From Zea mays (Eukaryota > Streptophyta > Magnoliopsida > Poales > Poaceae), in NCBI RefSeq assembly GCF_902167145.1, contig NC_050104.1, positions 106,589,849 through 106,653,848 on the forward strand: a stretch of 64,000 nt of DNA, in the 5' to 3' direction. The position numbers and the translations under genes were made by a program. The notes beneath the pieces were generated by a model. It ran no database searches and was not told where the DNA came from. It was given only the letters and a program-made list of their open reading frames with translations. This document shows, in pieces, positions 22,800 through 33,459 of this stretch (its first letter is position 1; each line of letters opens with the position of its first letter).

Positions 22800-23880
22800 G
22801 ATATCTCTGTTCTGGATGACAAATTCTCTAGTGTTTTGGTATATATTTTGTGAACAATCAGGTGATAGCACAATCTTTGGCCGAATATTACTGATCGAAG
22901 GGAACTACTCCAGTGACTGCAGGGGGAAGCTATATTGAGCAAAATTACGTAGAACAGTAACCTGGCCGTTAATGATGGACGACAGAGAGTAATCTGAAGG
23001 CATGCAGTGGTGGAATTCATGAAATTCATTGAATGATTGACCTGTCTGCTATACTAACCGCATCACTCATCGCGAGATGGCACGACCGATGGAGGCTAGA
23101 ATGCCAAGTCGGGCGCGGTGGAAATGGAATGGAAGAGATCGTTGCGTGAGAGGAAAGGGAGAAGGTGAAGGGGAGACCGGGGAGTACCTTACGGATGAAC
23201 TTGGGGGCGCCGCCAGTGAAGCCAGATCTGAGTCGAGAAGGCGGCGGCTCACCTCCTTGGAGTAGGACTGCAGCGCCTCGATCCCCTCCTCCACGGAGGC
23301 GGCGGCGCCTCCCGCGGCGGCCACGGCGTCGAAGGCGCGGTGAAGAGGATTGAGGGAGTTTGTCCTATGCCATCGCTGCGCAACAGATTGGGCGCTATGT
23401 CCACTGGAATCGCTGCGGTCGCGGGGGCTGCAGTGGCCACAGCGGGATTTGCGGGATTGCCGCGTGCGGGCAGGAGGGCGGGCGTTAGGGCGGTTCGCCA
23501 TGGTCGCGACTTGGTTTGCGGCGTGCAGGCGGGCTGTCCGGGGGCGGCTGCGGGGTTCCACGGATCGACCATGGCGGGCGGCAATGGTCGGGCGGGCGGT
23601 TCGCGGAGGTCGCGGCAGAGGCCTCTGCAGGATTGCCGAGTGCGGGCGGTCGTTTGGGCGGTCTGCGGTTTTCGCGGCTTTCGCGGAGGCTGTAGCTGTA
23701 GCATCCGCACAACGGGATTGCGGTGTGGGGGCGGGTGGTAGGGCGGTTCGTGGCGTCCGCGGATGGAGTTGCGGGTGGGCGGTATGGCGGGGTGTTTCGG
23801 CGGCGAGATTTCCGGCGTGAGGCAGGCGGAGGCGGGCGCGGTGTTTTCGGAGGTCAGGGGCGGGGGCGGTCTACACTCTG
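22800..23880. other. GC-rich 5' part of Helitron, no certain gene
   Basis: From about 23090 the sequence becomes GC-rich. A minus-strand frame reads NPLHRAFDAVAAAGGAAASV then EEGIEALQSYSKEVSRRLL (about 23230-23350), which looks like a first exon, but I cannot name it. The part from 23400 to 23880 is full of GCGGGATTGC and GGCGGTTCG words in many frames and appears to be simple-sequence expansion. Confidence 0.4.
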
Positions 23881-23886
23881 CGCTTA

Positions 23887-23900
23887 ATTGTTAGTAGAGA
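23887..23900 (-). other. Helitron 5' terminus
   Basis: The minus strand reads TCTCTACTAACAAT from 23900, matching the maize Helitron 5' consensus (TCTMTAYTAMYHNW from memory). The preceding host base on that strand is A. Confidence 0.88.
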
Positions 23901-24211
23901 TTTATTGCATAAATTGTTACTAGAGTGAAAATCGGTTGGCATACTTAGAAGTAGTCTGTAAGTCGTCTAATTCATCTCTCTCTTGGGTGTTATGGTCCCC
24001 TTCATTTAGTATCAGAACTATTTGGCTTAATTTGGATCTTTGGCTTCACTGCTATTGAGTCGATGTTGTTTAGAGTGAGAAGGATAGATACCCATAGACC
24101 ACTTTGACGATATTGGTTTTTTTGGAGAGCTAAAATGGTTTGCTATCTGGAAGGAAACAAACATGGCCTAAGAATAGGATTTGCATAGCAATGTTAGTGG
24201 ATAGCCTTAGG

Positions 24212-24570
24212 GACTGTTTGGAAGCGTCAAAACGGGTTTATAAAAACGTGAGGTTCCAAACATACCAGTTTATATCCCAGATTATAGAAACTAGATTCTT
24301 AGTTTCTTAAAAACCAAGAAGCTACTCATCCCTAGCTAAAACCAGCTTTTTATTTGTTTAGTTACATCATGTTCTTGTTGGTTTCATTGAATTTACATCT
24401 ATTGCCACCACTTTTTAAAATAGAGGAAGGGTATATGCTGGTAATTGTGAATAAAAAACTAGAAACTGAGTTCCTAACACCTCCACCTAACTTTTTTTTC
24501 ATAAACCAATTTCTATAAACTAGGGATAGAAACTGGTTTTTTTAAAAACCGATGTGTTTCCAAACAATCA
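24212..24570. mobile_element. MITE-like element with TIR GAYTGTTTGGAA
   Basis: The left end GACTGTTTGGAAGC and the reverse complement of the right end (GATTGTTTGGAAAC) are near-identical. Inner sequences are also partly complementary (ACTAGATTC, AAACTGG, TTTATA). About 360 bp and no coding. I could not find a convincing target duplication, so the superfamily is unknown. Confidence 0.55.
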
Positions 24571-24573
24571 CAA

Positions 24574-24851
24574 GAGCATCTCAGAGAGACTATCCAAATG
24601 GCTCACCAAGCCAAATTTTAGCTAATCAACGGCAAAATAACTCTCCAACAAACTAGCTATCTTACTCACCAAGCTAGCCGACTCTTCAAATTAGCTCACT
24701 CACTAGCCAAATTTGGCTAGCCACATGACTAGTCAAACTAGATATATAGTTTGTTGGAGTGTACATGCTACATATAGAGTGTAATATTTATGAAAACGTA
24801 AATAAAGAGTCAAATAGAGAGCCAAAAATGAAAAGTCTCTTGGAGATGCTC
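24574..24851. mobile_element. MITE-like element with TIR GAGCATCTC
   Basis: The left end GAGCATCTCAGAGAGACT and the right end read in reverse (GAGCATCTCCAAGAGACT) match at all but a couple of positions. The inside is AT-rich with many AGCTAG/CTAGCC words and CCAACAAACTAG opposite TAGTTTGTTGG. No coding. It directly abuts the previous element. Confidence 0.65.
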
Positions 24852-25878
24852 AGTCGATTGGATTAGGCATGCAGATCGCATCGACATCTAGAGAGTAAGA
24901 ATAAGATTTGCTTAGCTATGTTAGCAGATAGCCGGTCATTAGGGGATATAACTAAGAGCTAGCTGATTGTTGGAGGCAGGAAGAAGCAGAGTTAGGGTAC
25001 TAAATACTATGTTTTGATATACTTTGTCTCTAAACACGTACTGCTAAGAGTGATGTAAAAACACTACAGTTGTATCGTGTCATCTTAAAACCACAGTATT
25101 TCAAAACCATAATTTTCAAATACTTTGATTTCAAACACACTCTTAGTTCAACCACCTAGTCGTATATAAGTCGTCATGTTCATTCAGGACATATGTATAT
25201 ACTATATAGTATATAATTATATAACTATATATAAAGGATAGGGTAAACATAACATGAATTCTGAAATATTGATTTAAGAAATTGAGAGAAGATATTTGTT
25301 CATCCAAATATCCAACTAAAAACATCAAAGAAACACTTACTAGTTACTATCAGATACCACATAGCACACATTATCATGACGGCGACAGCCAAACTCTGTA
25401 TGTATCAAAGGAATAAGGATTCAGAGGATGGCAACATGAACATAATCTCTATTGTCTACATGAACTAAGTCAGAAACATAGAAGGACTGAACACAATACA
25501 AAAGACAGAAGTGAATACGCCGGTGATAAAAAACCAGGAGCCAAGAGGACAGAGAACGACGACAGGAGAAGAGATTAGAGATAGAGAAGCAGAACTGCAG
25601 AAGGAAAGAGATGAAGACACCAGGAATCAAGGAGATTGGAAACAAACCGTCGTGTGCCAGGGTATATTACGACGACACCTCCTGACGTTTTGCCTCCTGT
25701 AGACAGGCCGCTCGCCAAAAAAGACCAACAGATTTTTTATAGGATATAAACCCTAGTCGCTAAGCACTACCTGATCCAGCGATTTATCAGACCTAATCGT
25801 CGACTAGTCAGACAACTAGGTCGACCAGACCACCTGATCGGGTCGGTTCCCTAATCGCCTACCCCTAAATCGACCAGC

Positions 25879-25900
25879 CTGACTAATCGCGATTAGTCAG
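25879..25900. repeat. 22-bp perfect palindrome
   Basis: CTGACTAATCG is followed directly by its reverse complement. It sits in a stretch rich in TAATCG and CTAGTCG words (25740-25910), probably a decayed transposon. Confidence 0.85.
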
Positions 25901-26106
25901 ACAACTTGAGATCACAGGTTGATCGAAGCTTCAAAGGGAGGGCGATCACCTTTGCTGCTGCTATTTCAGTTAAGTTACTAATCTCCTCCAATTCATCAAT
26001 AAAGTGCCCTGATTACTAGCCTTATCAGGCTTTTTACTATGCAGCAATTTCTAGATGCAACTTTTCATATTCCCTCATGAGTTTTGTGTGTAGGGTTGTT
26101 TTTTTT

Positions 26107-26122
26107 GGGGGGGGGGGGGGGG
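26107..26122. repeat. Poly-G run
   Basis: Sixteen consecutive G residues, a possible assembly weak point. Confidence 0.85.
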
Positions 26123-26786
26123 CATCATGTCTCTAGCTGTAGACGTCGCATTGTGTTCCAAAAAAGTGTAGACTGATTTGAGGAGATCCATGGAAGAGAA
26201 AAGTGTTTGCTATTCAATGAATATCAAGGGATTTCTTTCTCATTGATCCCTTCCAATTTCTTTGTCACCAAGCCAACCTTAAATGCTTGTATTTCCGTTA
26301 TCTTGGTAACACAAATGAAGTGATATCGTGTCAAAAAAAAACCGTAAACAGCTAAGGGTATTCCAGCATTGCATAAGGATTGACAGGCATATATATACGA
26401 AACAAGCCCTAAATATATTGAATTAACTTGCGAACAGCTGAAAGAATGAACATAATAAGTATAACAGTACAAGGCCAGAGGTTTTGCTGTTGATTGTAAG
26501 CTGTTATTCAGATGTCTCCTTTCTATAAAAAAGAATTGCTTTCCAATGGTATGTTAAAGGTGGTTCGCTACAAAATGATCAACTTGATGTAATCCACAAA
26601 AAGGTAAATAGCTGACAGTGCTTTCTATCTCCAACATATTCACAGTAGCTACTGCCTACCATCAACCTTAATCACAGAATGACTATTTCTGCAACTTGAG
26701 CAGCGACATGCAACTTGTCTTAGTCATTGCTACAATATCTTGGGGTGACCGAGGACACTGAAGGTTTCCTGCTACTTGATGTAGTG

Positions 26787-28774
26787 CTACATTTCTGATT
26801 CGAAACCAATGTTCCAAAACCCTTCCGGCGTCAGAGGCGGCGCGTACCTGTACCGATGCCTTGACACACCATCGTGGTGCTCACATCGTAAGCTTGTAGA
26901 GCCTGCACCATCGCCATCTGCACGACCACCAGGAAGAACAGCATCATAAAACTTCTTGCATTGCTTGCACTCGACACCTTTCAGGTTCTCCCGGTCAGCT
27001 TTCTTTCTCACTGATTCTCTATATTTGAAGTCTTTCTTTGGTGGATGTACCGATATTGTGTTTTGCTGCTTGGTAACTGGCATATTGGGGATGTGCCGGA
27101 GGGCTTGAGTTGCAATATTCAGATCTTGGGTTTCATCATCTGAATTGTCGAAATCCATAACTTGAGGAGAGGCGGCAAGTGCCAGTGCTTCTTCGGGAGT
27201 TGCAGGGTTCCTGATGGTATTCTTGACAGCTTCCAGAGGTGTATCAAGGAAATCATCGTGTGGATCAGCAACACCTTGTTCTTTGCGTGCACGGGTCTCC
27301 CTCCAATTTAGACATGGGCTGGCGACACTGGTTGAAGCTTGTAGTTTTGAATTGTTGGCAGAATGATTTGCCAATGGATTCATTGGGCGAGATGGCACGG
27401 CAAGGTGTGAGTTTCTGATTGGACTCCTGACTGAACTAGCATGTTGGGCAGCTTGGGCTTTGGCACCTGGAGCAGAGTCATTCTTCAGGTCCCTTGTGTT
27501 GGGAAGGATTTGGATGCGCTCCTTGTTTGTGTGCTCCAAATCTGAAAACCAAGCAGGTAAGAAAATGTAAAGGCATTGGTCCAATCAGTAATTCCAAGCG
27601 TATTTAGGGCACATGCATTTAGGAGTCCAAGTGTCCAGCATTGTTAGATCAATAAGAGCCAATTAACAATGATTTACTTAGGATTTTCATTTGAGATCAT
27701 TGATCAGAATATCAGGCATAATTTGCATGGGACAAGAATACAAATCCCCACAGTTATTCCAGGACCCAAGTAGCATAAATCACGAACAAAGATTGATCAT
27801 TCGGAAAAAAACTGAAGTAGCTCAAAGAAATTGTTTGATTGACAAATTCGGATAGCTGTACCTTTGAATTTCCTCTTACTTGGAGGACTTTCAGTGTTTC
27901 TTCTATCTGCAGGAATGTCCTCAGGAGGCTTGGAGCCTTCATGCTGGTCAATCTTCCCAAGAAGAAAGGTGTACTGAGACTTCAAATGCTTGTAGTTTGT
28001 CTTCAGCTGAGTGTAATCCTCAATCAAGTCCCTCCGCTTGCTCTGCTCCAGAAGCAGATTCTTATCCTTCAGGTCAACCTGCTGCTGCAGCCGCTGGTGT
28101 GCCTCTCTCTCCCTGACCACCTCAGCGGCCTTCTCCTCAATCTCCCTCTGGAGCTGACGTACCACCTCACCATTCCCCATCTCATCCTCCAACCTCCCCA
28201 GAAGCTGTTTCTTCTCAGATTCATGCCTCGCAGCCAATTGCTCAAATTCCTGCAGCAGCCGCTGATGTGCCTCTCTCTCCCTGACCACCTCAGCGTCCTT
28301 CTCCTCAATCTCCCTTTGGAGCTGACGTACCACCTCACCTTTCCTCGTTTCATCCTCCAACCTCCCCAGAAGCTGTTTCTTCTCCGCCTCATGCCTCGCA
28401 GCCAATTGCTCCGAATCCACAAGCTTCCTCTTCATCTCCTCAAGAGAGGTGCCCAGTTGCAGCAATCTCTCCTCCGCGAGCATCTTACCACGGCTGACCT
28501 CCTCCAGCTGCTTCACCAGGCCAGCCTCCGTCTTCCTCCACTCAACCTCACTGGCCTTCATCGTGTCGGCGAGATGCGCCTGGACAAGCTTCGACTTGGC
28601 CTGGATGTGCGGGAAGAGCTGGCTGCAGAAGATGAACTCCATCTGGGAGACCTGGTCCTTCACTTCCTGGATGGTGGCCACGAGAATGGTGCTCAGCCCG
28701 GAGATGTACTTGAGATCATCCGCCGGATCGACGCGGGCGCCACCGCAACCGACGGCTACCGCCTTCCCCTCCAT
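26787..28774 (-). CDS. COM1: COM1/SAE2/CtIP-type DNA end-resection protein (Protein Gamma Response 1)
   Basis: Two coding exons: 28774-27862 and 27541-26787. The intron has a GT donor (27861-27860) and an AG acceptor (27543-27542), and the phase joins AAA-G|AT as Lys-Asp. The product is 555 residues, near the usual plant size. Residues about 20-120 form the conserved N-terminal oligomerisation helix (DLKYISGLSTILVATIQEV). Residues 90-270 are a long coiled coil with two 56-residue tandem copies (122-177, 178-233). The C-terminal 85 residues carry CKQCKKFYDAVLP, a CEHHDGVSRHRYRYAPP core and TPEGFWNIGF, the Sae2/CtIP C-terminal signature. In plants this nuclear protein works with MRE11-RAD50-NBS1 to start resection of breaks and remove SPO11 in meiosis. 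No stop or frameshift is seen. It is the only host gene here that looks intact. Confidence 0.92.
28076..28411 (-). repeat. 168-bp tandem duplication in COM1 coiled coil
   Basis: Residues 122-177 and 178-233 both run EQLAARHExEKKQLLGRLED to EVVREREAHQRLxQ. Each copy is 56 residues, exactly eight heptads, so the coiled-coil register is kept. A handful of residues differ (TRKG/MGNG, D/A). Confidence 0.9.
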
Positions 28775-28918
28775 CTATACATTAAAGAACAGAATCGCAA
28801 ACTCAGATTCGTGCACTTGGCTAAACCCTAGAAGTTAAAATCGCCCAATCCGGCCGGATCTCACCGAGAAAGCACGTGAAATGCCGGATCGATAAGGGGA
28901 TTAGGAGGCGGAGCTCAC
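28775..28918 (-). other. Putative 5' UTR intron of COM1
   Basis: On the minus strand CCCGAG|GTGAGC (donor at 28918) and TGTATAG|ATGGAG (acceptor at 28775) would splice an upstream noncoding exon directly to the start codon. A stop-free alternative upstream start is not evident. Without splicing the leader would be about 190 bases or more. Confidence 0.5.
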
Positions 28919-29207
28919 CTCGGGAACCCGATTTTGTAGCGAGATGATCCTAACAGTAGCCTTCCTCGCTGCCGGCCGCCACCCGCGCTCGCCTCAGTGC
29001 CTTACTCCAAATTTTGAAAAGGCTTTTCAAAAGTTTCCCTCTGCTACTGCCCGCTTTGGCCGGTGCTTTTCAACAGTTGATACCCTGCTTTCAATCTATA
29101 TTCGCCCTATAGGCTATACCTTGTGATATTTTCAAAATTTCAGAATAACATCAGTGCTGTAATTTGATCAGACTCGTTCATTGATGTAGGCTCAACACTG
29201 GGAATAT
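28919..29207. promoter_or_regulatory. Presumed COM1 first exon and promoter region
   Basis: GC-rich near 28920-28990, then AT-rich. I see no clear TATA box in the minus orientation. The MITE pair begins at 29211, about 440 bases upstream of the start codon. Confidence 0.3.
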
Positions 29208-29210
29208 TTA

Positions 29211-29730
29211 GGCCCTCATTGGTTCATTTAGGGTGTATTTGGTTGCGGGACAGCCAGGACAGAGACGTCCTCTATCATTCCCTCTCGTCTCTCCAATTTT
29301 GAGGGATAACTGGGGACAACACTGGATAGTCTTGTCCTAACCCTTGACCCTGAACCAAACAACCTTATTTGAGGGATCGTCACATCCCGTCCCGTCCTGT
29401 CATTGCAACCAAACACACCTAGTCACTAGACTAAAGTTTAGTTACTAAAGTTTAGTCGCTAAAGCATCACGTTTGGTTCTAGTGACTAAACCTGACAAAA
29501 GAACATTAATTGTTGTGAATAATGACTGTATTAACCCTATTAATTAGTAGATGTTTGGTGCAACAAGAAAATGGAGATGGCAAATAAAGTAAAAATCCTA
29601 CTTTAGTCACTTTTAGTCATCCTCTTGGTGACTAAAGAACTAAAGTTTAGTCACCCCACTTTAGTCACCATGTTTGCTTCTTTAGAGACTAAAAGTGACT
29701 AAACTTTAGTCACCCCAAACCAAACGGCTA
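29211..29730. mobile_element. MITE-like element (outer), with second MITE inserted
   Basis: Flanked by TTA (29208-29210 and 29731-29733). The left end GGCCCTCATTGGTT and the right end CCAAACGGCTA in reverse are partly alike. Inside are many ACTAAAGTTTAGTCAC words in both orientations, giving strong self-complementarity. The TTA flanks suggest Tourist/Harbinger origin, but the ends match imperfectly. Confidence 0.5.
29232..29419. mobile_element. MITE (inner), Tourist-like, 188 bp
   Basis: Flanked by TAG (29229-29231 and 29420-29422). The left end GGTGTATTTGGTTGC and the reverse complement of the right end GGTGTGTTTGGTTGC match at 14 of 15. It interrupts the outer element: joining its flanks restores CATTTAGTCACTAG. 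Confidence 0.75.
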
Positions 29731-29852
29731 TTACTTATTTGTCATCAAACGTAGTTTCGTAAGTTTTATTGAGGGGCGTAACTAGGATTTTAGCGACGAG
29801 TGGCCTGACTTAATTTTTTCTAACAATATAAATCTTACCTACGAAGCGAGGT

Positions 29853-30850
29853 TTGAGCGGAAATGGACCGTCAGGTACGTCCCTTCCCCTCCCTTCCCGC
29901 GCGACCCTTCCCCTCCCATGTCGACGCTTGCACTCCCCAATGCCCCGCGCCAGCGCCCACTTCGGGGTCGGCGGCCACCTTCTAGGGGATCGCTGCCGCC
30001 CCTCCCTCCTCCCATTTAGCGCCCCTGCAGGAGTCTGCTCCCTCCCATCCTCCTCCTCTATGCGCGGCTCCGCTCAATACTAGTGGGCGGTCCAAGCCAG
30101 ATCGCTGGCGCGCGGACAGTTCCGCTGGTGGCGGCTCCTGTAGCTCCAATGGGAGTGCCCCTTCTGGCCCTTCCTTCCGCGACATGGTGCTGCTCTCCCG
30201 GTCTTTGTCTCCGACTTGTCGGACTCCCAGTTCTGGGCCTCGGGCGTCGCTGTGTAGAGAGCTCCAGGTCGCGGTTCCCCAGCCGTCGGTCGTGGGGGAA
30301 CTGCAAAGTGCGTCGCTGATGATTGGCAGACTGTGGAGTCCCGGCGTTCCAGGCGGCTGCGTCTGAAGGCTAGCAGATTCCAGCGCCCAGCACCTGCTAA
30401 TCTTTTTGGCAGGTGCTTCAATTGCCTCTCCCCAAGTCACCTGGTCTGAGACTGCCATTCAATGATTCAAAGACAAGATGCTTCAAGTGCTGTGGGCTTG
30501 TGCATAGGGCGTCCCGCTGTCCGGTGGCTCCAGTTCATGCTCAGATTTTCACATCTGTTCCCAAGCAGACGGTGTGGTCCCGTCTTGGTGTTCCAGGCAG
30601 AGCCTCTGTTTGGTCCCGTCTTCAAAATCAGCAACCTCCTGGGACCTTGCAGTCTGTCTGGAGCAGACTTTCCCCTCCGTCATCTGGTGGTCTGTGCCAG
30701 ACGAGGCGATTTGTTCATCCTGCATCGCCTCGGAAGGTGTGGCGGAGGAAGACTTCGGTGGCTGCAGTCACAGGCAACCAGCATTTGATTCAAGGAATGG
30801 CTACTTACCATGCTGGGGGCGCTGATGCCGTCACTATCAAGGGTCGTTCT
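29853..30850 (+). pseudogene. LINE ORF1 (zinc-knuckle nucleic-acid-binding protein), broken
   Basis: One frame reads ANLFGRCFNCLSPSHLV, stop, DC and a second frame reads TRCFKCCGLVHRASRCP. Together they are the paired CCHC knuckles of plant L1 ORF1 proteins; the TGA in the first knuckle is where an Arg-type codon is expected. Downstream VWSRL recurs several times (VWSRLGVPGRASVWSRLQN, VWSRLSPPS), a linker seen in grass LINEs. Upstream the sequence is proline/serine-rich and not clearly in frame. Confidence 0.6.
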
Positions 30851-30859
30851 CGCCGGTGT

Positions 30860-31974
30860 CAATCTCGCAAGAGGCGAAACCCCCCACCCCTCCCAGAGAT
30901 GATGGGAGCGGGAATTATATGCAGCCCCGTTTGCCATGGCCGGAGCCAGCGACTCCGCGCGGGCGAAGAAGGCACGGTGCGGATGCGGTTGGCCAGGGGG
31001 TCTCGGTTTGACGGCACGGTACCGGTACCGACGACTAATCGACGGGACAGAGAAATGGGGGAGAGAGAAAAGAAGGTCCGGCAGGGAAATTCACCTCGGG
31101 TGGGGCGGGAACGGTGGCGAGGCTGTGCCTGACGGTGGCGGAGCACGGTCACAGACGGCGGCCGAGCTCTACCGGCGACAGGTTCGGGCGCAGGAGGCCT
31201 GGCGACGGGGAAACTCCGGCGAGCTTGAAAAACAGGTGCGCGCAGCTCGGGTGAGTGAGCAGAGGCGAAATGAGCGAGGCAGAGGAGAGGTGGGGGTGTG
31301 CGGGGACTTGTAGAGGGGGTCGGGGTGCCGGTTTGGAGCTAGGTGGCGATGTGGACGCAGCGATCTCGGCGTGCGTGCGCGCGGTCCGCGCAGGCGAGCG
31401 GTTGAAGGAGGGGGAGGAAGGGACTAGCTAGCGGGGCCCGCAGGACAGCGGCACGGACATGCGAGCACACGACGGGCCAAAGCGCCGACAAGATGACCCC
31501 ACAGAACAGCGAGAGGGAGAGAGGAAGAGAGGCGTGGGTCGGCACCGACAGGCGGGGTCCGCCTGTCAGAGACCGAGGGCGCGCGGGCGCGGGCACGCGC
31601 GCAGCTGGGCTTAGTGGGCCGATTGGGCCGAAATGGCTTTTCTTTTTTCCAGGGATTTTCCAATTGCTTTTATATTTATTTTCTCTAGGTTTTCAATTCA
31701 AATTCAAACCAAGTTTCAAATTCAAGCTAATTCAAACATGTGCAACAATTCAAAGAATATTTAAACTCAGCATGATGTACATTTCATGACTCATAATGTT
31801 TTGGCCAAGAAAAATAAGTAATCCCTCCCTAATTAAGCTAAATCTACACAAAAGGAAAAAGAGAGAGAGAATCTAGAGAGAGATAGAAACTAGAGTGAGA
31901 GAGAGAAGAGTAACACCTGAATTTGGATGATAATAATAAAGAAATTTTATGCCCCCCAAATTCAGGGTGTTACA
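30860..31974 (-). repeat. LTR remnant of a minus-strand long-LTR element
   Basis: It ends with CAGGGTGTTACA at 31974, like the LTRs at 1774 and 6696, and has the same layout: a GC-rich block (30930-31640), then an AT-rich edge. Near the right end TAACACCTGAATTTGG and CCAAATTCAGGGTGTTA form an inverted repeat. The left end is not a normal TG terminus; I place the break near 30860 by composition. No primer-binding site or coding region is attached. Confidence 0.55.
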
Positions 31975-31979
31975 GCTTG

Positions 31980-33459
31980 CTGGCCTACCATTAAGGAAAA
32001 TGTGATGCAGGTTTTGGCAACCATTTGGGACAGGAAATTTGGTCACTTTAACAAATTAAATTCAGCTCTTGTCACCCTTATTCCAAAAAAAAGGAGGGTG
32101 CTGACCAAGTCAAGGACTTTAGGCCTATTAGTTTAGTGCATAGCATGGCCAAGCTAGTCACTAAAATCCTAGCTAACAGACTGAGAATAAACTACAATCT
32201 ATTGTCTCTCAAAGGCAGAGTGCTTTCATCAAAGGTCGGTTCATCCAAGACAATTTTATGATTGTGCAACAAACTGACAGACTCCTCCATCAGCAAAGAC
32301 AAGCAAGAATCCTTTTGAAGCTAGACATTACTAAAGCCTTTGACTCAGTATCCTGGCCTTTCCTCCTCTAAGTTCTACAAAAACTGGTGTTTGGGTAGAT
32401 TTGGACGGATGTTCTGAGTGGACTGCTATCTACCTCGTCCACACAAGTAATGCTTAATGGTGTTGCTGGTGAAAAAATTCAGCTCAAAAAGGGCTTAAGA
32501 TAGGGAGACCCCCTCTCATCTATGCTGTTCATACTTGTCATGGACGTGCTAGGCTGGTTAATTTCAAAAGTTGGTCTAGAAAATCTGCTGCAACCATTGT
32601 CTTCTATACCTTTGCAACATAGAGTGTCCTTGTATGTTGATGATGTGATCATGTTTTTGCATCCAAAAGAATCTGATATTCAACTGGTTCTCAAAATTAT
32701 AGAGATTTTTGGAGAAGCTTCAGGGCTGAAAACCAACATCCAAAAAAGTTGTGTGTACCCAATTAGATGTGGGGAAGAGGAAGTGGCAACCCTTCAGGAG
32801 TTTCTCCCTTGTGAGATCTCTTCTTTTCCCTGTAAATACCTTGGCATGTCTCTGACTTTGAGCAAGTTTCCAGAAATCAAACTCAATACATAATCGACAA
32901 GATTGCTGACCAGTTCCCTAGGTGGAAAGCTGACTTGATGACTAGAGCTGGAAGAAAAGTGCAAGTTCAATATGTTATGACAGGAATGATCATCTACCTT
33001 GCAATGGCGGTGGACTTACCTCCAAGAGCTCTCAAGGACATTGATAAAATTAGAAAAGGATTCCTGTAGTGTGGAAGAAAAGAAGTCAGAGGAGGACATT
33101 GCCTGGTGGCTTGGGGTAGAGTGTGCAGGCCAGTTGAGTTGGAAGGTTTGGGCATTTTCAGCCTTAAAGAATTTGGTTGGGCTCTGAGAATGAGATGGTT
33201 GTGGCTGGCTAAAGTGGAACCTAATAAACCTTGGGCAGGACTCCCTATGCATTTTCCTTCAAAGGTGAAATCCTTCTTTCATGCTATCATTCACACGGAA
33301 ATTGGCAATGGATGCTCGACAGTTTTTGGGAAGATAGATGGAATCATGGATGAAATGTGATGGAGATTGCTCCTAGATTGCTGCTAGCTGTGCCAAGGCA
33401 AATTCAAAACAGTAGAACTATCCATATATACAGCTCTAGCAAATAGAAGTTGGCTAAAT
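31980..33459 (+). pseudogene. LINE ORF2 reverse transcriptase, middle part
   Basis: Plus-strand segments read FNKLNSALVTLIPKK, FRPISLVHSMAKLVTKILA (shifted frame), QSAFIKGRFIQDNFMIVQQT, LLKLDITKAFDSVSWPFLL, then after a stop GDPLSS/MLFILVMDVLGWLI and the active site YVDDVIMF. Later come TNIQKSCVYPIRC and CKYLGMSLTLSKFP, then a shifted KADLMTRAGRKVQVQYVM. These are L1 RT blocks in order. Several stops and frameshifts break it. The Sirevirus splits it at 33459. Confidence 0.8.

Larger units (their letters stand above)
15685..23900 (-). mobile_element. Non-autonomous Helitron (HelA-like) with captured gene fragments
   Basis: Read on the minus strand, the element starts TCTCTACTAACAAT (23900 leftward) and ends in a hairpin-forming CGTTGCAACGCACGGGCAC, four bases, then CTAG (15685). 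These fit the maize Helitron consensus ends. The flanks are A before the 5' end (23901 is T on plus) and T after the 3' end (15684 is A on plus), the expected insertion between A and T. No Rep/helicase motif is visible, so it is non-autonomous. It carries fragments of at least four host genes in both orientations, with introns, which is the usual behaviour of maize Helitrons. Confidence 0.88.
24852..26786. other. Downstream region of COM1, no gene recognised
   Basis: Holds AT-rich low-complexity sequence (around 25190-25240), a 22-bp perfect palindrome (25879-25900) and a run of 16 G residues (26107-26122). The 26480-26786 part is probably the 3' UTR of COM1. No other coding region is visible. 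Confidence 0.5.

Noticed and set aside
23340..23820. Overlapping plus-strand frames rich in Gly, Arg and Ala
   Set aside because: They come from GCGGGATTGC-type simple sequence within the Helitron 5' part and are open in several phases.
27839..28831. A 330-codon plus-strand frame opposite COM1 exon 1
   Set aside because: It is the antisense of a coiled coil, rich in Leu and Pro from Glu/Lys/Gln codons, and has no domain of its own.
30413..31132. A single 239-codon plus-strand protein
   Set aside because: Its first part is LINE ORF1 with a zinc knuckle and its second part is LTR remnant in chance continuation, so it is not one gene.
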